Assembly (NCBI GenBank): GCA_016932295.1
Contig: JAFGDC010000066.1
Span: 1-12,863, forward strand
Direction of reading: 5' to 3'
Origin: a candidate division CSSED10-310 bacterium
GTDB taxonomy: Bacteria > CSSED10-310 > JAFGDC01
Length of the DNA: 12,863 bases
In this document: piece after piece, positions 1 to 5,764 of the stretch
How positions within the stretch are numbered: the first letter of the stretch is position 1
Layout of the letters: every line of letters starts with the position of its first letter
Notes under the pieces: generated by a model
Database searches by the model: none
Told to the model about the DNA's origin: nothing
The model's input: only the letters and a program-made list of their open reading frames with translations
Program-made: the position numbers and the translations under genes

Positions 1-2
1 GA

Positions 3-425
3 TTGCGCACCGTGGGCGCCAATCCACAGGCGGCTGAATACGCCGGCATGAGTGTGGCTGGTTCGTACGGGCTGGCCATGACCTTGTCGGGCGCTCTGGC
101 GGGACTGGCGGGAGCAAGCGAGGTGATGGGCCTGAACCACACCCTGCCGGCGGCCTTCTCCACCGGCTACGGATTCGACAGCATCGCCGTGGCGCTGCTG
201 GCACGCAGCCATCCGCTGGCCGTCATTCCCGCCGCCGTATTGTGGGGCGCGTTACGCAACGGCGCCGGACTCATGCAGCTCCGCAGCGGCATCTCCATCG
301 ATCTGGTCAACATCATGCAGGCGGTGGTCATCATCTTCGTGGCGGCGGAAGCTGTTCTCCGCAGGCTTCTCCGCATGGGAGGAGATGATTCCGGGCCGCG
401 ATTTTCCGTTGGATGGGGATCGTGA
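3..425 (+). CDS. ABC transporter permease, C-terminal part (BMP/nucleoside-type importer)
   Basis: This is the last 140 codons of an inner-membrane permease whose start lies off the left edge; the TTG at position 3 is an internal codon. It opens with a cytoplasmic coupling-loop type sequence (RTVGANPQAAEYAGM), typical of permeases that dock onto an ATPase. Hydrophobic segments follow (roughly residues 17-45, 58-85 and 100-120), with the motif GYGFDSIAVALLAR common in the YufP/COG4603 branch of BMP-family sugar and nucleoside importers. The next permease overlaps its end, so the two very probably form the heterodimeric channel of one importer. The ATPase and the substrate-binding lipoprotein should lie upstream, outside the window. 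The family call is secure. The substrate (nucleoside or simple sugar) is inferred from family membership and could differ. Confidence 0.85.
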   Translation: MRTVGANPQAAEYAGMSVAGSYGLAMTLSGALAGLAGASEVMGLNHTLPAAFSTGYGFDSIAVALLARSHPLAVIPAAVLWGALRNGAGLMQLRSGISIDLVNIMQAVVIIFVAAEAVLRRLLRMGGDDSGPRFSVGWGS

Positions 426-1609
426 AGCGGCGCCCCTGGCCACTGTCCCGGATTGTGCTGGCCGGCGCCGTTCCGGTGACGGCGGGGGCCGCCGTACTGC
501 TCACCGGAACCGCCGTGTTCACCTTCGGGCCGGCGGGTGTGCTTGCCGTTCCGGTCAAGGCTGGATTTGCCCTCATCTCCATGCTTTGCCTCCTGGCGGC
601 GGCGCTGGAGGATCCCCGGCATCGCACTCGCAACGCGCTTCTGGCGTTTTGCAATGCGCTTGGCGCGGTTTTACTGTTCGCCGCGCTGGGCCGCAGCCTG
701 GACATGGCCGGTATCGCGACCCAGAGCCTCAGCCTGGCCGCACCGGTGGCGTTGGGAGCCATGGCAGGACTCCTGTGCGAGCGCACCGGGGTCATCAACA
801 TCGCCATCGAGGGGATGATGCTCACCGGCGCATGCCTGGGGTACGTAGCCGCACTGCTCACCGGCAACACCTGGCTGGGGGTCCCGGCCGCTATGCTGGC
901 CGGGTTGCTCATGGCTGGACTCCATGCATTGCTGACCATAGGTTTCAAGACCGATCAGATCATCAGCGGCACCGTGGTGAACATCCTGGCGGTCGGGATC
1001 ACCGGGTATATCCGCAGGAGCTTCCTGCTGACCGCCGGCAGGCAGTTCCCCGGGCTCCTGCCGGTCATTCGGGTGCCGCTGCTTCACAAGGTGCCGGTTT
1101 TCGGCCAGGTGATCTTCACGCAGCGGCCCATCGTGCTCGCCACGATCGTCATGCTCATCGGTCTTCAACTGGCCCTTTTCAAGACCCGCTGGGGTCTGCG
1201 CAGCAGGGCCTGCGGCGAACACCCACTGGCCGCGGCGACGGTCGGTATCCGCGTGGTGGCGCGACGCACCGTCAATGTCCTCTTAGGCGGCGCCGTGGCG
1301 GGACTGGGAGGCGCCTGGTTTTCCCTGGAAACCACTGGTTCCTTTGAAAACCTGATGACCAACGGCAAAGGATTCATCGCCCTCGCCGCCATGATTTTCG
1401 GCCGCTGGACACCGGTCGGGGCGGCGAGCGGCGCGCTCCTTTTCGGTTTCTCTGATGCGCTTCAGATCAAACTGCAGGTGCTCGGGGTCCATATCCCCTA
1501 CCAGTTCCTTGGGATGCTGCCGTACCTGGTGACCATGGTGGTGTTGGCGGGTTTCATGGGACGCGCCCGGCCGCCGGCGGCGGTGGGAAAACCATTTCCG
1601 GAAAGGTAG
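413..1609 (+). CDS. ABC transporter permease, second subunit (YufQ/COG1079-like)
   Basis: This inner-membrane permease is the partner of the preceding one. The family core begins near residue 113 (LGAMAGLLCERTGVINIAIEG), the signature of the COG1079 nucleoside/simple-sugar permeases, followed by many hydrophobic helices and the coupling loop RSRACGEHPLAAATVGI near residues 263-279. About 110 residues precede that core and contain two or three extra hydrophobic segments, making the protein longer than the roughly 310-320 residues usual for the family. The ATG at 413 overlaps the upstream gene by 13 bp and has little Shine-Dalgarno sequence. The in-frame GTG at 422 gives a GTGA four-base overlap with the upstream stop and has a G-rich stretch before it, so it is an equally good start. 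The two genes are translationally coupled. The gene ends 44 bp from a convergent gene, with no clear terminator between them. Confidence 0.88.
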   Translation: MGIVKRRPWPLSRIVLAGAVPVTAGAAVLLTGTAVFTFGPAGVLAVPVKAGFALISMLCLLAAALEDPRHRTRNALLAFCNALGAVLLFAALGRSLDMAGIATQSLSLAAPVALGAMAGLLCERTGVINIAIEGMMLTGACLGYVAALLTGNTWLGVPAAMLAGLLMAGLHALLTIGFKTDQIISGTVVNILAVGITGYIRRSFLLTAGRQFPGLLPVIRVPLLHKVPVFGQVIFTQRPIVLATIVMLIGLQLALFKTRWGLRSRACGEHPLAAATVGIRVVARRTVNVLLGGAVAGLGGAWFSLETTGSFENLMTNGKGFIALAAMIFGRWTPVGAASGALLFGFSDALQIKLQVLGVHIPYQFLGMLPYLVTMVVLAGFMGRARPPAAVGKPFPER

Positions 1610-1653
1610 CGGATCGCGAAGGTGTCACCCGGCGGCCACTCGACCGTTACATG

Positions 1654-2883
1654 TCAAGAATCGTAGCCGAACGTCCAGGTGCCGGGTGTGCCCAGGAGCG
1701 CGGAACCATCCGGCGTCACCAGCACGCCTATGAACACGAGGTCCTGCATGGCGGTGCCGGTGGCGGGCCAGGGGAACGGCTCGATGATGGGCACTTGCAT
1801 GGTACCGGTGGAGAGATCCATCGAGATGTAATCCACTTCAGGAGGATAGAGCACCCAGCGGGGCCAGAACCAATACTCTGCGGTACCGATATTGAGGGCC
1901 ACCGTGAACATCGCCTGGTTGACCGGTGGACCGGGATTCACCAGGCACGCATCCAGTTGGCAGGGGGAACCGGCGTAAAAGAAGTGCGCGGGCATCTCGA
2001 GGTTGACGGTTGGCCCGTTTGGAGTCGGTGCAATGGTGGGGGTGAGAGGTGGCAGGGGCGTTGTGGTCACGGGAACCTCGGTGGGGGTGATGACCCAGGT
2101 GGGCATGGGTGTGACCATGGCCAGCCAGATGCGATCCGCGAACCAACTGTCGTCGATGAAGGGATTACGGTTGTGTTGATACGAATAGATCCCGTCATTG
2201 CGCATGCATTCCTCTTCATCAGGCGGATCGAGGTGGTTCCATTCAAGCAGGACATCGAGCTGCCTGTCGTCCAGGTAGGTTCCCTGGCTCTGGAGCTGGG
2301 TCAGCGGGTAGCGTGCCAGCATGTAGAGGATGGAACGGGCGGCATTGCCCTTGTGCTCGTCGCGGGGCTCGAACACGGTCCGTTCGCCATCGGTTCCCAG
2401 CTTGCTGCCACCCACCTGCCAGCCGGGGGCGCCGGTAACCGTGCCGAAGGGATAGCGGTCCCTGACATTGTTGGCGGTCATGTCAGAGGGGTACAGGTTG
2501 AAGATATCGCTTCGCAATGGTTCGTCTTCATCGAAAAATGATTGGGGCCACGTATGTTCGCAACTGAAATTATTGGCGACAGCGCCGGCCCGGGAGCAGG
2601 CGTTGGGCTCCGAACCGCAGCGACCGGTATAGACACAGCAGATTTCCTCGCCGTTTCGGCAGTCGATGACACCGTACATCACATCCCGTGCGGTGTTGTA
2701 GCCCAGGGACACGTGGTCGTCGATGATCTCGCGCAGGGCCTCCAGGAGGATCTGTCCGGTCAATCCTTCCGTGCCCTCGTAATACGCGTCGGGGGGAGTG
2801 CAATCCCAGGCGGCGGCGGGTGCGGCGGTCAGCAGCGCAAGCGCCATGCCCCATTCGGTAATGCGCCATGTCCGGAATCTCAT
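1654..2883 (-). CDS. Secreted endonuclease I family nuclease with Thr/Pro linker and C-terminal YWFWP module
   Basis: This is a predicted secreted, metal-dependent endonuclease of the endonuclease I (EndA/Bsn) family, of 409 residues. An N-terminal signal peptide (residues 1 to about 25, ending APAAA) precedes a Cys-rich catalytic domain, residues 28 to about 255. Family motifs are clear: SCEHTWPQS (107-115, catalytic His110), SDIFNLYPSD with NNVRDRYPFG (125-147), FEPRDEHKGNAARSILYMLA (171-190) and NRNPFIDD (238-245). A Thr/Pro-rich linker (about 258-291) leads to a 118-residue C-terminal module containing EYWFWPRW (336-343), which resembles the end of the C25 protease at 7067. The start codon overlaps the upstream stop as ATGA and has no Shine-Dalgarno sequence, so translation probably depends on coupling. 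The nuclease call is strong. A role in DNA scavenging or biofilm turnover is only inferred. Confidence 0.9.
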   Translation of the reverse strand: MRFRTWRITEWGMALALLTAAPAAAWDCTPPDAYYEGTEGLTGQILLEALREIIDDHVSLGYNTARDVMYGVIDCRNGEEICCVYTGRCGSEPNACSRAGAVANNFSCEHTWPQSFFDEDEPLRSDIFNLYPSDMTANNVRDRYPFGTVTGAPGWQVGGSKLGTDGERTVFEPRDEHKGNAARSILYMLARYPLTQLQSQGTYLDDRQLDVLLEWNHLDPPDEEECMRNDGIYSYQHNRNPFIDDSWFADRIWLAMVTPMPTWVITPTEVPVTTTPLPPLTPTIAPTPNGPTVNLEMPAHFFYAGSPCQLDACLVNPGPPVNQAMFTVALNIGTAEYWFWPRWVLYPPEVDYISMDLSTGTMQVPIIEPFPWPATGTAMQDLVFIGVLVTPDGSALLGTPGTWTFGYDS

Positions 2884-3524
2884 TCGGATTCACCGTCTTT
2901 CAACGGCTTCGCTTTCAATCGGACGTTGCCGTCCTCGATATCGATCCGGAACTGCACCGCATCGCAGCAGCGCTTTTTCCGGATCGTGGTGAACTTTTCC
3001 ATTATCTGAGTGTGAAATTTGTCGTATGGCACGGACACCTCATCCCCAATGGTGCGTCGAATCGCCCGCACGTAGTTTATATACAGCATGCGGATGTCGC
3101 TCTGCATACCCTTTTGGGCGCGGATCACGCTGGGCCGGTCCATGCTCAACATGCTGTCGCGGCCGCTCGCGGCCGCCTGTTGGTAAGGTGAATTGGGACC
3201 CTGGTTCAGGTTGGTTCTGGTGCCGATCTTGAGGCCGTCCTCCATGAACCGGATCCGCCGGCCCCAGAATTCCCGCAAGGTATTGTACCGGGCGATCAGG
3301 TTGAAAAGCTTGAACCGGTGGGAACCGCGCAATTGCTTATCAGCCACGTATTTCTTAATGATTTTCTGGATCTGGATCTCCGTGAATCGTGGCAGTTCCT
3401 TCCTGGCACCGACAAAATAGCGGTTGTACTCGGCACGCAGCACTTTCAGCTTCACCTCGAACGTATTGAGGTCTTCCTCCATCTGCTTCAGATATTCGTC
3501 ACTGGCTTTTTTCTGTCTCGCCAT
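2880..3524 (-). CDS. MXAN_5187 C-terminal-domain-like protein of unknown function
   Basis: This is a soluble, basic protein of 214 residues with no signal peptide or membrane segment. The N-terminal half is helical and coiled-coil-like (YLKQMEEDLNTFEVKLKVLRAEYNRYFVG), followed by LPRFTEIQIQKIIKKY and a conserved-looking FKLFNLIARYNTLREFWGRR. The C-terminal part (about 165-207) has YDKFHTQIMEKFTTIRKKRC then VQFRIDIEDGNVRLKAKP. This arrangement matches, from memory, the C-terminal domain named after Myxococcus MXAN_5187, whose biochemical function I do not know. It overlaps the upstream zinc-ribbon gene by 26 bp and the downstream nuclease gene by 4 bp (ATGA), so the three are co-transcribed. 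Its own ribosome binding site is weak, again suggesting coupling. The gene is real; the family link is moderately sure. Confidence 0.82.
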   Translation of the reverse strand: MARQKKASDEYLKQMEEDLNTFEVKLKVLRAEYNRYFVGARKELPRFTEIQIQKIIKKYVADKQLRGSHRFKLFNLIARYNTLREFWGRRIRFMEDGLKIGTRTNLNQGPNSPYQQAAASGRDSMLSMDRPSVIRAQKGMQSDIRMLYINYVRAIRRTIGDEVSVPYDKFHTQIMEKFTTIRKKRCCDAVQFRIDIEDGNVRLKAKPLKDGESE

Positions 3525-3897
3525 GCTCGAAGAACCTCAGCATCGGTACCCACAACTCTTGGGCGAGCGGCCGGAGAATGCCGTTGAAATACATTTCGGT
3601 GCGGCTGTCAGCCGTGTTCAGGCACTTCACCAGGCCGTCCACGCCGGAAAGATCGAATAGTACGAAGAGGTCGCGCCCGGCGCGGGCGGCGGCACGGGCC
3701 ATGACCAGGCGGCCGGCGTCATTATTCGGATCAGCACGCGGGAAGCGAACGGTAATAAAAAAAGGGGCATCCGCCGCCGGTTCAGAGCCGCCATAGGCGT
3801 ATCGCGGATCATCCGACCATCCGCACAAACCGCATGGCGCATCGCTCCAGGGAAACCCGCAGCGCAGACACTTCACCCTCATCTCCTCCCAGAGCAT
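3499..3897 (-). CDS. Small zinc-ribbon protein, function unknown
   Basis: This predicted cytoplasmic protein of 132 residues has four cysteines near the N-terminus spaced CxxC-8-CxxC (C10, C13, C22, C25 in KCLRCGFPWSDAPCGLCGW), a typical treble-clef or zinc-ribbon metal site. The rest has alternating hydrophobic stretches (FFITVRFP, DLFVLFDLSGVDGLVKCL) suggesting a small alpha/beta domain that I do not recognise. It is the first gene of a three-gene minus-strand operon with the MXAN_5187-like protein and the nuclease. The ATG at 3897 is used here. The in-frame ATG at 3882 (residue 6) has a strong GGGAGGAG directly before it, but only about 2 nt away, so the start is uncertain by five codons. 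The upstream DNA has a perfect TTGACA on this strand (3921-3926) but no convincing -10. Confidence 0.75.
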   Translation of the reverse strand: MLWEEMRVKCLRCGFPWSDAPCGLCGWSDDPRYAYGGSEPAADAPFFITVRFPRADPNNDAGRLVMARAAARAGRDLFVLFDLSGVDGLVKCLNTADSRTEMYFNGILRPLAQELWVPMLRFFEHGETEKSQ

Positions 3898-3934
3898 CGC
3901 TACCAGAAGCCTTGTTCCCCTGTCAACATTGGGA

Positions 3935-3964
3935 TTTCCACCGGGATCGTTTCCACCGGGGTCG
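3935..3964. repeat. Tandem 15-bp direct repeat
   Basis: Two head-to-tail copies, TTTCCACCGGGATCG (3935-3949) and TTTCCACCGGGGTCG (3950-3964), differ at one base. They lie 38-67 bp upstream of the zinc-ribbon gene on its promoter side, so they could be paired operator sites. A simple tandem duplication is an equally good explanation. Confidence 0.6.
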
Positions 3965-4031
3965 TACCCGGAATCTTGTAATCTCCCTGCGAAACATTGG
4001 CAGTCTATTTTTTACGATGGCCTCTTCTGTT

Positions 4032-4139
4032 TCAATCAAGTCGGTTCGCCGATCCTGACAGGCACATCGCGCGGTGGTCGACGCCGTGTGCTTCGATGAC
4101 GGAGCGGTAATCCTTGAAATGCATCCACCAGATCTGCAT
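4032..4139 (-). CDS. Possible 35-residue small protein
   Basis: A short minus-strand ORF begins MQIWWMHFKDYRSVIEAHGV and ends SANRLD. Its ATG at 4139 has GGGAGGGA about 4-5 nt upstream, better than most ribosome binding sites in this window. The sequence is rich in aromatic and charged residues, with a hydrophobic start, no signal peptide and a single Cys. I recognise no family. It could be a genuine small protein, an upstream ORF of the zinc-ribbon operon, a decayed remnant of a larger gene, or chance. Only the ribosome binding site and location support it. Confidence 0.25.
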   Translation of the reverse strand: MQIWWMHFKDYRSVIEAHGVDHRAMCLSGSANRLD

Positions 4140-4182
4140 GGCATCCCTCCCAATCATGGGCGGCGGAATTGGGGATTGGTGG

Positions 4183-4211
4183 TTGAATTAACTATCGAGC
4201 GCTGGTATTAT
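4183..4211 (+). promoter_or_regulatory. Predicted sigma70-type promoter of the DUF1573 selenoprotein gene
   Basis: A -35 hexamer TTGAAT (4183-4188) and a -10 hexamer TATTAT (4206-4211) are separated by exactly 17 bp. The -10 is preceded by TGG, which makes an extended -10. Transcription should start near 4218 and leave a leader of about 57 nt before the ATG at 4275. Confidence 0.65.
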
Positions 4212-4274
4212 GTTTCGAGTTCCGTCTTCGATCAGGACCAGCGAGACGGGTGACACTCTAGCAAAGGAGAAGTG

Positions 4275-5582
4275 ATGACAGGTACGCCGTATTGGGACAA
4301 ATCGAAAATTCTATTGTTTACCATGATCATCGGATTCATCCTTGTGCAAGGAGCCCTGTTGGGTTGTTCTGAGACAGCATCGCAGTCCTCCACCGTTCCT
4401 GACAAGGTTGCCGTAAAGGCGGACACCTCAGCCGAGCCGATCACCGTCGCCCAGAAGCTTTCGACGGCGGACTCGATGAAATCACCGCCAAAGCCTGATA
4501 TTTCAACAGAAGTGACCGGTCCAAGCCCTACCATCGAGTTCACCGAGACGAGTTTTGACTTCGGTGACACCGAGCAAGACAAATCCATCACACACACGTT
4601 CCGGTTCAAGAACACCGGCAACGCCGATCTGGAAATCAAAGATGTCAAAGGTGGGTGAGGCTGTGTAGCCACCTTGACTTCGGCCAAGGTGATTCCCCCG
4701 GGTGGGGAAGGCAGCATAGACGTCACGTTCAAGACCGGCAAATACTCGGGTAAAAAAAGTAAGAGCATCTCCGTAACCACCAACGATCCGAAACATGAGC
4801 GACTGTCTGTAAGCATCAGCGCGAATGTGGTGGTGGACTTCATGTTACAGCCGCCTTCCATCTATATGGGCCGCTTCAGCAAGACGGAAACGATCATGCG
4901 CGAGGCCACCATCCTCGCCAAGGAACCAGAGAAAGTAAAAATTCTCAAGATCGAACCCAGTTCAGACAAGATTTCGGCGAAGGTCAAAACCATGGACGAT
5001 TTCCAGGATGACCAAAAAACCGGCCTGAAGAGCAACATGGTGCTGGAAATCACATTGGCGCCGGGCATGAAGACAGGCCGTTTCCACGAGACCGTAAAGC
5101 TCACATCCAATATTGAGAAAGCGCCTGAATACATCCTCAATATCAGTGGTGAGGTGCTGGGTGATATCATCGTTGAACCCCGCATGATCAATTTCCGGCG
5201 TGGAGAAGGGGACGAAGATGATGTGGAGGGCAAAAGCCTGAAGATTTCCACCAGTTCCGCCGACAAGACCTTCTCCATCACGAAGGTGGAGAGTACGGAG
5301 CCGAGTTTCAAGACGGAGCTGAAGACAGTGCAGAAGGGGAAGGAATACGAAGTTCTGGTGTCGATGGTGGAGAATCCGCCGGAGAAATTCATCCGCGGCG
5401 ATGTGCTCATCACCACGGACGATCCCGAGAATCCAGAATTGAAGGTTCCCGTGTACGCCTCCTTCCGCAAGGCGCAGGAACGCACGGACGAGCAGGGCAA
5501 GATGACGGACAAAGAGCGCAAGGAACAGATCGACATCAGGAGCACCAGTTCTCAGCGGCCGCTGCCTATCGTCACGAAGTAA
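4275..5582 (+). CDS. DUF1573 lipoprotein with in-frame TGA read as selenocysteine (Sec128)
   Basis: This is a predicted cell-envelope lipoprotein of 435 residues, taking the TGA at 4656-4658 as selenocysteine. The ATG at 4275 follows AGGAG by 5 nt. A hydrophobic signal (12-30) ends in the lipobox LLGC, with Cys31 lipidated and Ser at +2. A low-complexity spacer follows, then a DUF1573 Ig-like domain (about 85-189): PTIEFTETSFDFG, HTFRFKNTGNADLEI, then Gly-Gly-Sec-Gly-Cys at 126-130, PPGGEGSIDVTF and VTTNDP. Two more beta-rich domains complete it (about 190-300 and 300-400). The paralogue at 5765 aligns without gaps around this site and has Cys-Gly-Cys there. Read conventionally, the gene is a 127-residue truncated lipoprotein followed by an ORF from a TTG at 4674 without a ribosome binding site. 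A nonsense mutation or sequencing error is the alternative, but a conserved frame and a hairpin at SECIS spacing argue for Sec. Confidence 0.8.
4653..4699 (+). promoter_or_regulatory. Candidate bacterial SECIS element
   Basis: Eleven nt after the TGA (4656-4658), CACCTTG (4670-4676) pairs perfectly with CAAGGTG (4685-4691), leaving an 8-nt loop ACTTCGGC. The loop begins 18 nt after the TGA, within the 16-37 nt spacing described for bacterial SECIS hairpins. The 11-nt spacer equals the one I recall for the minimal E. coli fdhF element. A lower helix is possible: GGG (4653-4655) with CCC (4697-4699), and GAG (4657-4659) with TTC (4693-4695), placing the TGA in the lower stem as in fdhF. Two reservations apply. 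The required G at the loop start is met only if the closing G-C pair opens, and C(UUCG)G could form a rigid tetraloop inside. There is no U-run after it, so it is not a terminator. Confidence 0.6.
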
Positions 5583-5600
5583 CCTACAACACAGATCATC

Positions 5601-5626
5601 GGGCTCTCTTCGGAGGGCCCTTTTTT
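5601..5626 (+). terminator. Intrinsic terminator after the selenoprotein gene
   Basis: An 8-bp stem with one G-T wobble, GGGCTCTC (5601-5608) with GAGGGCCC (5613-5620), closes a TTCG tetraloop and is followed directly by six Ts. It starts 18 bp after the stop codon. It should separate transcription of the two DUF1573 genes. Confidence 0.92.
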
Positions 5627-5648
5627 CATCTCTCGATTCATTTCCCGG

Positions 5649-5680
5649 TTTGATATACACTGCATTCATTGCAGCATGAC
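5649..5680 (+). promoter_or_regulatory. Possible promoter and operator of the second DUF1573 gene
   Basis: TATACA (5654-5659), preceded by TGA as a partial extended -10, lies downstream of the terminator, but no good -35 is found 17 bp upstream. Just after it is the inverted repeat CTGCA-ttcat-TGCAG (5660-5674), placed where a repressor could block initiation. A terminator upstream implies a promoter in this gap; this is the best candidate I see. Confidence 0.3.
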
Positions 5681-5764
5681 ACGCACGCAATCGGACCGCC
5701 GGCCCGGCGACCATCACGGGAAGCAGCCTGGATCAGTGGTGCGATGCAGTGAAGGAGGACACCC

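Larger units (their letters stand above)
3898..4274. other. Intergenic region between divergent genes
   Basis: This stretch of about 377 bp separates the minus-strand zinc-ribbon operon from the plus-strand DUF1573 selenoprotein gene. It holds a tandem 15-bp repeat (3935-3964), a weak 35-codon minus-strand ORF with a good ribosome binding site (4032-4139), and a plus-strand promoter (4183-4211). I see no RNA gene or mobile-element end. Confidence 0.7.

Noticed and set aside
1651..2541. 296-codon plus-strand frame opposite the nuclease gene
   Set aside because: It is antisense to clear endonuclease I motifs. The translation is low-complexity with many His and Gly and no ribosome binding site.
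3160..3180. Repeated GCGGCCGC (two copies) as a possible regulatory repeat
   Set aside because: It lies inside the coding sequence for QAAASGRD in the MXAN_5187-like gene and is explained by GC-rich Ala/Arg codons.
3900..3926. Minus-strand promoter built on the perfect TTGACA at 3921-3926
   Set aside because: The expected -10 position at 16-18 bp spacing reads GTAGCG-like sequence, and transcription would start at or inside the gene's first codons.
4674..5582. Separate gene starting at TTG 4674
   Set aside because: There is no ribosome binding site, no signal peptide, and it would begin in the middle of a DUF1573 domain inside the hairpin stem. It is better read as the continuation of the frame from 4275 through Sec128.
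4275..5582. Pseudogene caused by a nonsense mutation
   Set aside because: Not fully excluded, but there are no other stops or frameshifts, promoter, ribosome binding site and terminator are all intact, and the stop falls exactly on the Cys column with a hairpin at SECIS spacing.
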